Shown: positions 1 to 7,172 of the stretch, piece after piece
How the letters are laid out: the number at the start of each line of letters is the position of its first letter
How positions within the stretch are numbered: the stretch's first letter is position 1
Source of the DNA: an uncultured Prevotella sp.
Lineage (GTDB): Bacteria; Bacteroidota; Bacteroidia; Bacteroidales; Bacteroidaceae
NCBI GenBank assembly: GCA_900319895.1
Contig: ONQK01000056.1
Coordinates: forward strand, 1 to 11,333
DNA length: 11,333 nt
Direction of reading: 5' to 3'
Program-made: the position numbers and the translations under genes
Notes under the pieces: model-generated
Told to the model about the DNA's origin: nothing
Databases searched by the model: none
The model's input: only the letters and a program-made list of their open reading frames with translations

Positions 1-8
1 CAAAGGTA
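1..8 (-). promoter_or_regulatory. Possible -7 element for a gene left of the window
   Basis: On the minus strand this reads TACCTTTG, which matches the Bacteroidetes -7 consensus TAnnTTTG. A TTTG that could act as the -33 box lies at 33-36, but the 24-nt spacing is longer than the usual 19-21. It would drive a gene beyond the left edge and separate that gene from the acyltransferase. Between here and 98 I see no gene and no convincing terminator, only a 5-bp stem (77-81 with 90-94) without a U tract. Confidence 0.3.
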
Positions 9-98
9 GTAAAAACAAACGAGGTGTGTCGACAAACGCTGTTAAAAATGTTAAATAGGCTGTCTGGACATCGTTTTGAGAGGTATTTTTCTCATTGG

Positions 99-1022
99 TC
101 ATTTTTTGATGACTTTTCCATCCTTTACATAAAAATATTTGTCGAAATCTTGCCTCGTGCGCTTCCACCTGTTGTGGCTCCACAGCCAAAACGCCGGCTG
201 CCGACGGATGCTTTTTTCGAGCAATTCAAAATATTTGTCAGTAATGGAAAAATTTTCCGTCTTATCCGGGTTTGTTGTTATCTGTTGAATGTCACAGACA
301 TAATGCCCTCTCTTCTCTCTCCGCATTTCGCCGTAGAAAACTGCCAGCCCAACATGCTTGATGATGCGTTCCGAGCCTGTCAACACGGGTGTCTCCTGAT
401 GTAGGAAATTAATCCAATGGTGAATATTTTGCCATAGCGGAACCTGGTCGGCAAGGAGTCCGACAATGATGGTCTGCTGCTCTTGTTTGTATTTGATGAT
501 TTCGCGCAATGAGTTTTGCATGGTCATGCCGTGTGCATGGTGCTTTTCCCTTATCGTCTTGAACAATTTGTCGGCAATTTTGTTTTCCAACGGATGATAG
601 ATGGTTGTTGAAAGGACGTTTTCGGGCAGCCAATACGGGATTGAGGTAATCCATTCCCAGTTGCATTGATGTCCAAGATAAAGCGCTGCCGACTGACCGC
701 TGTCAAGGCATTGTACAAACGGTTCGACATGGATGAATTTCATCCGTTTTCTAAGTTCTTTCTCACTGATGGTCAGCAACTTAACTGTCTCGACCAGGTA
801 GTCGCACAGAAAATGGTAAAATTCTCGTTCAATTTGCTGCAACTCAGCTCCCGTCTTCTCGGGAAATGAGGCCTTAAGATTCTTTTCAATGACTTTTTTA
901 CGGTATTTGACGACATGTCTGACGAAAAAGTACATCAGGTCAGAAAGCAAATACATTACACGAAAAGGCAGCAGTGAAAATGTATACAGAACAGCGTAGA
1001 TAATATGGTATATTATTGTCAT
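99..1022 (-). CDS. LpxL/HtrB-family lipid A (lysophospholipid) acyltransferase
   Basis: A 307-aa protein of the bacterial lipid A late-acyltransferase family, which transfers fatty acyl chains to a lipid A precursor at the cytoplasmic face of the inner membrane. The N-terminal hydrophobic stretch (about residues 2-35) fits the usual single membrane anchor. The catalytic HX4D/E motif is H118-QCNW-E123, inside LGHQCNWEW. Other family blocks are ADQVP (191-195), the TGSERI region (215-220) and a C-terminal FWLWSHNRWK (278-287). The length matches the family (about 290-310). The start at 1022 is the first usable ATG; an in-frame ATG at 1040 runs into a stop after four codons. It lies 35 bp downstream of miaB on the same strand and is probably co-transcribed. 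Family assignment is firm. The acyl chain and position acylated cannot be told from sequence, so I give no symbol. Confidence 0.9.
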   Translation of the reverse strand: MTIIYHIIYAVLYTFSLLPFRVMYLLSDLMYFFVRHVVKYRKKVIEKNLKASFPEKTGAELQQIEREFYHFLCDYLVETVKLLTISEKELRKRMKFIHVEPFVQCLDSGQSAALYLGHQCNWEWITSIPYWLPENVLSTTIYHPLENKIADKLFKTIREKHHAHGMTMQNSLREIIKYKQEQQTIIVGLLADQVPLWQNIHHWINFLHQETPVLTGSERIIKHVGLAVFYGEMRREKRGHYVCDIQQITTNPDKTENFSITDKYFELLEKSIRRQPAFWLWSHNRWKRTRQDFDKYFYVKDGKVIKK

Positions 1023-1057
1023 ATTTCATCCATTTTTCATACCACTCTTTTTTCACT

Positions 1058-2368
1058 TTACCCGACGGCCTCGCCGAGCAGGGTGGCACTGGTGGAGTCG
1101 CAGATCCTTACATTCACCAATTCGCCGATACGATGGTTGCCTTTGTCAAAAACAACCATTTTGTTTTGCTCCGTCCGTCCGCAGAGCTGCTCACGGCTTC
1201 TCTTGCTGAATCCTTCCACCAACACCTCGCGTATTTTCCCTATTTCCTTCTTATTCTGCTCGGCAGAAATGCTGGTCTGCAATTCTATCAGCTGGGAAAG
1301 TCTTTTAAGTTTCACTTCTTCGTCGATATTATCGGGCAAATGCTTTGAAGCATAAGTGCCCGGGCGCTCAGAATACTTGAACATAAAAGCAGAGTCGTAG
1401 CCCACTTCCTTCATCAGCGACAGCGACAACTCGTGGTCTTCCTCGCTCTCATCATGATAGCCTACAAAAATATCGGTCGAAAGCCCGCAGTCGGGGACGA
1501 TGCGATGGATGGCCTCAATGCGGTCCATATACCATTGGCGGGTATATTTCCGGTTCATCAGCTTCAGAATCTTATCCGATCCGCTTTGCACGGGCAGGTG
1601 AATGTGCCTGCAAACATTTGGCATTTCGGCAATGACGCGCAAGGTGTCGTCGCTCATATCCTTCGGATGGCTTGTGGTGAAACGGATGCGGATTTCCGGA
1701 ACGGTCTGTGCAACAAGTCTGAGCAGCATGGGGAATGTCGTCTCACCACATCGGTAGGAATTGACATTCTGTCCCAATAGCGTCACTTCCTTGTAACCAC
1801 GCTCTTTCAAGTCGCGTACCTCGCGCAAAATGCTCTCCAAATCGCGGCTGCGCTCGCGCCCTCTGGTGTATGGTACAATGCAATAATGACAGAAATTGTT
1901 ACAGCCTCTCATGATGCTGACAAATCCCGATATCCGGCTTCCTGCAATACGCTGTGGCACGATATCGCGGTAAGTTTCCGTTGTTGAGAGTTCAATGTCG
2001 ATGGCTTTCCCTCCCATCTCGGCTTGTGCAATGAGGTCAGGCAGGTTGAGGTAGGCATCCGGTCCTGCTACGATGTTGGCATGGTGGTTGTCCAACAGGT
2101 CGTTTTTCACCCGCTCCGCCATGCATCCTAACACGCCAATGATGAGCCCCCGCTTTTTCCCTTTGGCATAAAGTTCTTCTAGACGGCGGTAGATTTTCTG
2201 CTCAGCATTCTCACGCACGGAACAAGTATTGAGAAACACGGCATCCGCCTGTTCTTCGCTCTCACAAGATTCATAGCCTGCCATTTGCATGATGGACGCG
2301 ACGACTTCGGAGTCGGCAACGTTCATTTGGCAGCCGTAGGTCTCTATGTAAAGTTTTTTCATTGCCAT
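1058..2368 (-). CDS. miaB: tRNA-2-methylthio-N6-dimethylallyladenosine synthase MiaB
   Basis: A radical-SAM methylthiotransferase that adds a methylthio group to i6A37 of tRNAs reading U-starting codons. Numbered from the ATG at 2368 (436 aa), the N-terminal MTTase domain carries the auxiliary [4Fe-4S] cysteines C13 (YGCQMN), C49 (NTCSVRE) and C82 (GCMAER). The radical-SAM CxxxCxxC is C156, C160 and C163 (RGCNNFCHYC). A TRAM domain (about 375-436) ends the protein. Spacing agrees closely with E. coli MiaB. The open frame extends upstream to 2437, but that extension crosses the likely promoter (2400-2407) and looks nothing like MiaB, so I start at 2368; the ATG at 2362 (MKKLYIETYG) is equally possible. 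An AGGA lies about 11 nt before the 2368 ATG. First gene of a likely two-gene unit with the acyltransferase. Confidence 0.95.
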   Translation of the reverse strand: MAMKKLYIETYGCQMNVADSEVVASIMQMAGYESCESEEQADAVFLNTCSVRENAEQKIYRRLEELYAKGKKRGLIIGVLGCMAERVKNDLLDNHHANIVAGPDAYLNLPDLIAQAEMGGKAIDIELSTTETYRDIVPQRIAGSRISGFVSIMRGCNNFCHYCIVPYTRGRERSRDLESILREVRDLKERGYKEVTLLGQNVNSYRCGETTFPMLLRLVAQTVPEIRIRFTTSHPKDMSDDTLRVIAEMPNVCRHIHLPVQSGSDKILKLMNRKYTRQWYMDRIEAIHRIVPDCGLSTDIFVGYHDESEEDHELSLSLMKEVGYDSAFMFKYSERPGTYASKHLPDNIDEEVKLKRLSQLIELQTSISAEQNKKEIGKIREVLVEGFSKRSREQLCGRTEQNKMVVFDKGNHRIGELVNVRICDSTSATLLGEAVG

Positions 2369-2399
2369 TCTGAATCTATTCCTATGATTATTTTGCATG

Positions 2400-2407
2400 C
2401 AAAGGTA
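2400..2407 (-). promoter_or_regulatory. Likely -7 element of the miaB-acyltransferase unit
   Basis: The minus strand reads TACCTTTG, a full match to the Bacteroidetes -7 consensus TAnnTTTG, 31 bp before the chosen miaB start. No clear TTTG sits at the expected -33 position; the best is a TTG at 2435-2437, about 27 nt upstream. Transcription would begin near 2394, which excludes the longer miaB reading frame starting at 2437. Confidence 0.5.
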
Positions 2408-2551
2408 TAAAAAATGATTTAAATTACTAAAAAACAATGCTTATGATTTGATTTTTAGATAAAAAAATGCCTTCGTTGCAACTCTTTTTGGCACAAAAAG
2501 GATTTTTTCGGATATTTCTCAAACCGATTTTATCGTTTTTCGTTTTTTTGC

Positions 2552-2582
2552 TTGTTTTTGTCTTGATTTTGTAGTAACTTTG
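2552..2582 (+). promoter_or_regulatory. Bacteroidetes-type promoter for the leuS operon
   Basis: TAACTTTG at 2575-2582 matches the -7 consensus TAnnTTTG, and a TTG at 2552-2554 lies 20 nt upstream as the -33 core. A T-rich stretch precedes it. Predicted transcription starts near 2589, giving a leader of about 47 nt before the leuS ATG at 2636. This is the best promoter match in the window. Confidence 0.6.
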
Positions 2583-2635
2583 CACCCTAAAATCATACGA
2601 GACAACTCTCATAGAAACAATCATATAGGCTCAAT

Positions 2636-5509
2636 ATGGAATATCATTTCAAAGAAATAGAAAAACGCTGGCAACAGCGATGGATAGAGGACAAGACCTA
2701 TCAAGTATCGGAAAATTCGGATAAAGAGAAATTCTATGTATTGAACATGTTCCCTTATCCCAGTGGGGCAGGGCTCCATGTGGGACATCCATTGGGATAC
2801 ATTGCCTCCGACATCTATGCCCGCTACAAACGCCTGCAAGGTTTCAACGTTCTCAATCCGATGGGCTATGATGCCTATGGACTTCCTGCAGAGCAGTATG
2901 CCATCCAAACGGGCCAGCACCCAGCCATCACGACAGAGCAAAATATTGCCCGCTACCGTAAACAGTTGGACAAAATCGGGTTCTGTTTTGATTGGAGCCG
3001 TGAGATAAGGACCTGTGAGCCAAGCTATTACCATTGGACACAATGGGCTTTCTGCCAGATGTTCAATGCTTTCTATTGCAACCTATGCAACAGTGCACAA
3101 CCCATCGAAAAGTTGACCAAGCACTTTGAGCGACAAGGAACACAAGGACTGGATGTGGCACAAAGCGAAGAACTGTCATTCACGGCGGAAGAATGGAACG
3201 CCATGGACGAAAGGCAGCAGCAGGAGACACTGATGAACTATCGCATTGCATACCTTGGAGAGACGATGGTCAACTGGTGCGAGGGCCTGGGAACGGTACT
3301 TGCCAACGATGAAGTTGTTGAAGGCGTCTCGGTGCGCGGCGGCTATCCGGTGGTCCAAAAAAAGATGCGCCAATGGTGCCTCCGCGTATCGGCATATGCC
3401 CAAAGAATGCTCGACGGACTTGAAGACATCAGTTGGAGCGACTCTCTGAAGGAGACACAAAGAAACTGGATTGGTCGCTCAGAAGGTGCCGAAATGGAGT
3501 TCAAGATCAAAGACACTGATCATGCCATCACGGTCTTCACAACACGTGCCGACACCATTTTCGGAGTAACTTTCATGGTACTTGCCCCGGAAAGTGAATA
3601 TGTGAACCTGCTCACAACAGCCGAACATCAAGCAGAAGTCGAACAATACATAGCTCGTACAAAAAAGAGAACCGAAAGAGAACGCATCAGCGACCGGCGT
3701 GTAACTGGCGTCTTCAGTGGTAGCTATGCCGTCAATCCACTAACTGGAGTTCCTGTTCCCGTATGGATTAGCGACTATGTGCTGGCAGGATACGGCACAG
3801 GCGCCATCATGGCAGTGCCCGCCCATGACTCACGTGACTATGCCTTCGCCCGTCATTTCAACTTACCCATTATCCCACTCATTGAAGGGGCAGACATCAG
3901 CCAAGAAAGCTACGATGCCAAAGAAGGAACTGTATGCAACTCACCTGTTGATGAAAACAATGCCAAAGCGGGCAGCCTGGTATTAAACGGGCTGAGTGTC
4001 AAGGAAGCCATTGCCGCCACGAAAAAATACATTGGCGACCACTCCTTGGGCAGGGTCAAGGTCAATTACAGGTTGCGCGACGCCATTTTCTCACGCCAAC
4101 GATACTGGGGCGAGCCATTCCCGATTTACTATAAAGACGAAATGCCCTATACACTCCCACAAGAATGCCTGCCACTACAATTGCCCGAGATTGACAAATA
4201 CGAGCCTACCGCGGAAGGCGAACCGCCACTCGGACGCGCCAAGACATGGGCCTGGAACGAGAAGGAACGTCAAATTGTTGACAAATCACTGATTGACAAC
4301 GTCAACATTTTTCCGCTTGAGCTCAATACCATGCCCGGATTTGCGGGAAGTTCTGCCTATTATTTGCGCTACATGGACCCTAAGAACAGCCAAATGCTAG
4401 TAAGCACAGCTGCCTCCAACTACTGGAAAAACGTTGACTTGTATGTCGGCGGCATCGAGCACGCCACAGGCCACTTGGTTTATTCACGGTTTTGGAACAA
4501 ATTTCTATACGACTTCGGTTATAGCTGTAAGGACGAGCCGTTCCAAAAACTGGTCAATCAGGGAATGATTCAAGGCAGGAGCAATTTTGTGTACCGCGTC
4601 AATCAGCCGGGAAATACAGCCGGAAAAACCTCCAAATCCGTTTTTGTATCACTGAATTTGAAAGACAAATACGATGTCACACCCATCCATGTAGACGTCA
4701 ACATCGTGCAAAACGACATTTTGGACACAGCCGCCTTCAAAGCCTGGAGGCCTGAATATGCCGATGCTGAATTCATCCTTGAGGACGGGAAATACGTTTG
4801 CGGATGGGCGATTGAAAAAATGTCAAAGTCCATGTTCAACGTTGTCAACCCAGACATGATTGTCGAAAAATATGGTGCTGACACGCTTCGACTGTATGAA
4901 ATGTTCCTCGGGCCATTGGAACAAAGCAAGCCCTGGGATACCAACGGCATTGACGGCTGCCACCGCTTTCTCAAAAAAATGTGGAACCTCTATTTTGACA
5001 ATCGCACCAGCGATGCACTTTGGAGCGATGAAGAGCCCACCAAAGAACAGTTGAAGAGCATTAATAAACTCATCAAAAAAATCACCTCAGACATAGAGAA
5101 CTTCTCTTTCAACACAGCAGTTTCAGCATTCATGATATGTGTCAATGAGCTCTCACAGCTCAAAACACGCAACATCGGCATCTTGAAGCAGCTCATCATC
5201 ACCTTATCGCCCTTCACACCGCACATTGCCGAGGAACTTTGGCATGCCATCGGCGAGCAGACCAGCATTTGCGACGCTTCCTGGCAAAAATGCAAAGAAG
5301 AATATTTAGTGGAAGACGAAATTCAGATGACTGTCTCATTCAATGGAAAAGTACGTTTCCAGATGATGTTCCCCGCTGATGCAGACAACCAAACCATCGA
5401 AAAAGGCGTACTTGCCGACGAGCGCACAAGCAAATACATTGACGAGGGCAAGCAGATTGCGAAAATCATTATTGTACCTAAGAAAATCATCAACATTGTC
5501 ATCAAATAA
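2636..5509 (+). CDS. leuS: Leucyl-tRNA synthetase (Bacteroidetes type)
   Basis: A class I aminoacyl-tRNA synthetase of 957 aa that charges tRNA-Leu in the cytoplasm. The HIGH motif is H48-VG-H51 after MFPYPSG, and KMSKS is at 728-732. The CP1 editing domain has its Thr-rich segment TTRADT (302-307), with T307 at the position of the E. coli Leu-discriminating T252. It also has AVPAHDSRD (393-401), with D401 at the position of the amino-group-anchoring aspartate. A leucine-specific insertion precedes KMSKS (about 640-720). The anticodon-binding helical domain includes NFSFNTA (822-828). Relative to E. coli there is an extra roughly 50-residue insertion at about 152-200, and the Cys cluster of the zinc module is replaced by GVSVRGG (230-236). 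From memory both are shared by Bacteroides LeuRS, so they are lineage traits. First gene of an operon with the YitT gene and rdgB. Confidence 0.98.
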   Translation: MEYHFKEIEKRWQQRWIEDKTYQVSENSDKEKFYVLNMFPYPSGAGLHVGHPLGYIASDIYARYKRLQGFNVLNPMGYDAYGLPAEQYAIQTGQHPAITTEQNIARYRKQLDKIGFCFDWSREIRTCEPSYYHWTQWAFCQMFNAFYCNLCNSAQPIEKLTKHFERQGTQGLDVAQSEELSFTAEEWNAMDERQQQETLMNYRIAYLGETMVNWCEGLGTVLANDEVVEGVSVRGGYPVVQKKMRQWCLRVSAYAQRMLDGLEDISWSDSLKETQRNWIGRSEGAEMEFKIKDTDHAITVFTTRADTIFGVTFMVLAPESEYVNLLTTAEHQAEVEQYIARTKKRTERERISDRRVTGVFSGSYAVNPLTGVPVPVWISDYVLAGYGTGAIMAVPAHDSRDYAFARHFNLPIIPLIEGADISQESYDAKEGTVCNSPVDENNAKAGSLVLNGLSVKEAIAATKKYIGDHSLGRVKVNYRLRDAIFSRQRYWGEPFPIYYKDEMPYTLPQECLPLQLPEIDKYEPTAEGEPPLGRAKTWAWNEKERQIVDKSLIDNVNIFPLELNTMPGFAGSSAYYLRYMDPKNSQMLVSTAASNYWKNVDLYVGGIEHATGHLVYSRFWNKFLYDFGYSCKDEPFQKLVNQGMIQGRSNFVYRVNQPGNTAGKTSKSVFVSLNLKDKYDVTPIHVDVNIVQNDILDTAAFKAWRPEYADAEFILEDGKYVCGWAIEKMSKSMFNVVNPDMIVEKYGADTLRLYEMFLGPLEQSKPWDTNGIDGCHRFLKKMWNLYFDNRTSDALWSDEEPTKEQLKSINKLIKKITSDIENFSFNTAVSAFMICVNELSQLKTRNIGILKQLIITLSPFTPHIAEELWHAIGEQTSICDASWQKCKEEYLVEDEIQMTVSFNGKVRFQMMFPADADNQTIEKGVLADERTSKYIDEGKQIAKIIIVPKKIINIVIK

Positions 5510-5520
5510 ACCCATCACCC

Positions 5521-6462
5521 ATGATCAACTTTCAAAAACAACAACTCAAAAACGAGATAAAAGACTACATCGCCATTGCTGTTGGAGTAGCACTTTATTC
5601 GATTGCCTGGGCCTTCTTCCTCCTGCCTTACGGAATCGTGGCCGGTGCAGTGACCGGCTTGTCTGCCATCATCTTCTATGCCACGAAAATCCCCATTGAG
5701 AATAGTTATTTGGTCATCAATATCTGTTTGCTCATCATAGCCTTGAAGGTACTTGGCATACGGTTTCTATTCAAAACCATTTTCGGAATTGTTTCTTTGT
5801 CAATCATCTTGAAATTCTTCCGAAACATCGCCACCAACGACAACGGAGAACTCATACAAATGCTCGGCCCCGGCCAAGAGTTCATGTCGCTCATCATTGG
5901 CAGCTGCATCATGGGGATAGCTCTGGCCATCGTATTTTTGAACAATGGAAGCACTGGCGGTACCGACATCATTGCCGCCGTTGTCAACAAATACAAAGAC
6001 ATCTCCTTGGGACGCGTCCTTATTATCGTAGACTTCTGCATCATCGGCAGCTGTTTGTTCTTCCCACAGTTCGGAGACATGGTTCAGCGCGCCAACAAAG
6101 TTGTTTTCGGACTTTGCACCATGGCCATCATGAATTTCATGCTCGATTATGTGATGAATGCGCGTCGCGAGTCTGTGCAATTCCTCATTTTCTCAAACAA
6201 ATACGACGAAATCGCCAAAGCCATCGGAACAGCAACGGCACATGGCATCACCATGCTCAATGCAACAGGATGGTACACTGGAAACGACATGAAGGTGCTC
6301 TGCATTCTGGCAAAAAAGCGCGAGAGTGTCACCATTTTCCGACTCATCAAATTGATTGACCCAAACGCATTTGTCAGCCAAAGCAGTGTCATCGGCGTTT
6401 ATGGCAACGGATTTGACCAGATCAAAGTAAAAGTTTCAAAAGAAAATGAAGAAAAAAAATGA
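5521..6462 (+). CDS. YitT-family integral membrane protein with C-terminal DUF2179 domain
   Basis: A 313-aa inner-membrane protein. Hydrophobic segments are visible at about 16-36, 40-55, 63-80, 84-101, 121-141, 163-182 and 191-210. The family signature NNGSTGGTDIIA (141-152) follows the fifth segment. A soluble C-terminal domain of DUF2179 type (about 220-302) contains HGITML (241-246) followed by WYTGND and a hydrophobic strand. The family is widespread in Firmicutes and Bacteroidetes and often present in several copies; its substrate or role is not established, so I assign none. It starts 11 bp after the leuS stop and its last four bases (ATGA) overlap the rdgB start, so translational coupling is likely. 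The charged C-terminus (KENEEKK) comes from an A-rich stretch that also precedes the rdgB start codon. Confidence 0.9.
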   Translation: MINFQKQQLKNEIKDYIAIAVGVALYSIAWAFFLLPYGIVAGAVTGLSAIIFYATKIPIENSYLVINICLLIIALKVLGIRFLFKTIFGIVSLSIILKFFRNIATNDNGELIQMLGPGQEFMSLIIGSCIMGIALAIVFLNNGSTGGTDIIAAVVNKYKDISLGRVLIIVDFCIIGSCLFFPQFGDMVQRANKVVFGLCTMAIMNFMLDYVMNARRESVQFLIFSNKYDEIAKAIGTATAHGITMLNATGWYTGNDMKVLCILAKKRESVTIFRLIKLIDPNAFVSQSSVIGVYGNGFDQIKVKVSKENEEKK

Positions 6463-7061
6463 AGATAGTATTTGCCACCAATAATGAACATAAGCTCTCC
6501 GAAATCAGGAACATCCTGGGCAAAGACTTTGAAATTCTTTCACTCAGCGACATCGGCTGCAACGCAGACATACCGGAAACGGCAAGTACACTCGAAGAAA
6601 ATGCCATGCAAAAAGCACGCTATGTCTTTGATAACTATCACATCAGCTGCTTTGCCGATGATACAGGACTGGAAGTCGAGGCACTGGGCGGCGAGCCCGG
6701 CGTGCGGTCGGCCCGATATGACGACCAAACCGACCATAACTCAGAGGCAAACATGCGGAAATTGCTCAAAAACATGGAAAATATAGCCCATCGAAAGGCA
6801 CGTTTTCGCACTGTCATCGCTTTGATTCTCTTAGACAAAGCAGCTGAAAAAGGATTTATTACGGAATATTTTGAAGGAATTATAGAAGGCGAAATTACCC
6901 AAGAAAAACATGGAGAAGAAGGTTTTGGATACGATCCCTTATTCAAACCTGCCGGCTACGACCAAACATTTGCCGAACTAGGCATGGAAATCAAGAATGC
7001 AATCTCGCACCGGGCACGGGCAGTCAACCAATTAGCCCAATACCTGGACTTGAGAAGATAG
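6459..7061 (+). CDS. rdgB: Non-canonical purine NTP pyrophosphatase (RdgB/HAM1, ITPase)
   Basis: A 200-aa cytoplasmic enzyme that hydrolyses dITP/ITP and XTP to the monophosphate plus pyrophosphate, keeping deaminated purines out of DNA and RNA. The N-terminal nucleotide-binding signature is FATNNEHKLSEI (5-16). The catalytic and metal region ADDTGLEVEALGGEPG is at 66-81, with D68 at the position of the E. coli catalytic aspartate. FGYDP is at 156-160, and the base-recognising SHR is at 183-185. Length is typical for the family. The start ATG overlaps the YitT stop in ATGA. It is the last gene of the leuS operon; a strong hairpin follows 7 bp after the stop. Confidence 0.96.
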   Translation: MKIVFATNNEHKLSEIRNILGKDFEILSLSDIGCNADIPETASTLEENAMQKARYVFDNYHISCFADDTGLEVEALGGEPGVRSARYDDQTDHNSEANMRKLLKNMENIAHRKARFRTVIALILLDKAAEKGFITEYFEGIIEGEITQEKHGEEGFGYDPLFKPAGYDQTFAELGMEIKNAISHRARAVNQLAQYLDLRR

Positions 7062-7068
7062 CACAAAA

Positions 7069-7103
7069 AAAAATAGGCAGTGGTTAGATTACTGCCTATT
7101 TTT
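7069..7103 (+). terminator. Intrinsic terminator of the leuS-yitT-rdgB operon
   Basis: A perfect 13-bp stem (7069-7081 with 7091-7103) with a 9-nt loop. The GC-containing core is ATAGGCAGT/ACTGCCTAT, flanked by A and T runs, so the right arm supplies its own U tract. It begins 7 bp after the rdgB stop. The octamer TATTTTTG (7097-7104) inside its right arm also fits a -7 element but has no -33 partner. Confidence 0.85.
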
Positions 7104-7172
7104 GGTTAATAGAACCTGCTTAAATACAATAAAACGACGAATATTACGTTCTAAAAATATAATTTTCACGAC

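Noticed and set aside
24..404. Plus-strand open frame of 126 codons
   Set aside because: It lies antisense to the 3' end of the acyltransferase, has low-complexity composition and no recognisable domain. The minus-strand frame carries all the family motifs.
1016..1348. Plus-strand open frames opposite the end of miaB
   Set aside because: They are antisense to the TRAM-domain region of a complete MiaB and have no motif of their own.
2427..2624. Minus-strand 65-codon frame in the miaB-leuS spacer
   Set aside because: It covers the leuS promoter and A/T-rich DNA, is Lys/Thr/Ser-biased, and overlaps the miaB upstream region with no promoter of its own.
2621..3043. Minus-strand 140-codon frame opposite the start of leuS
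   Set aside because: It is the mirror of the strongly conserved LeuRS catalytic domain, and its apparent hydrophobicity comes from that antisense relation.
3074..3280. LeuRS insertion as a foreign domain or intein-like element
   Set aside because: It has no splicing or nuclease motifs, and similar residues occur in Bacteroides LeuRS as I recall it.
5513..5522. Short CATCACCCAT sequence also present near 9297-9306
   Set aside because: Two copies of about 10 bp in different contexts, with no symmetry or spacing rule; chance is enough.
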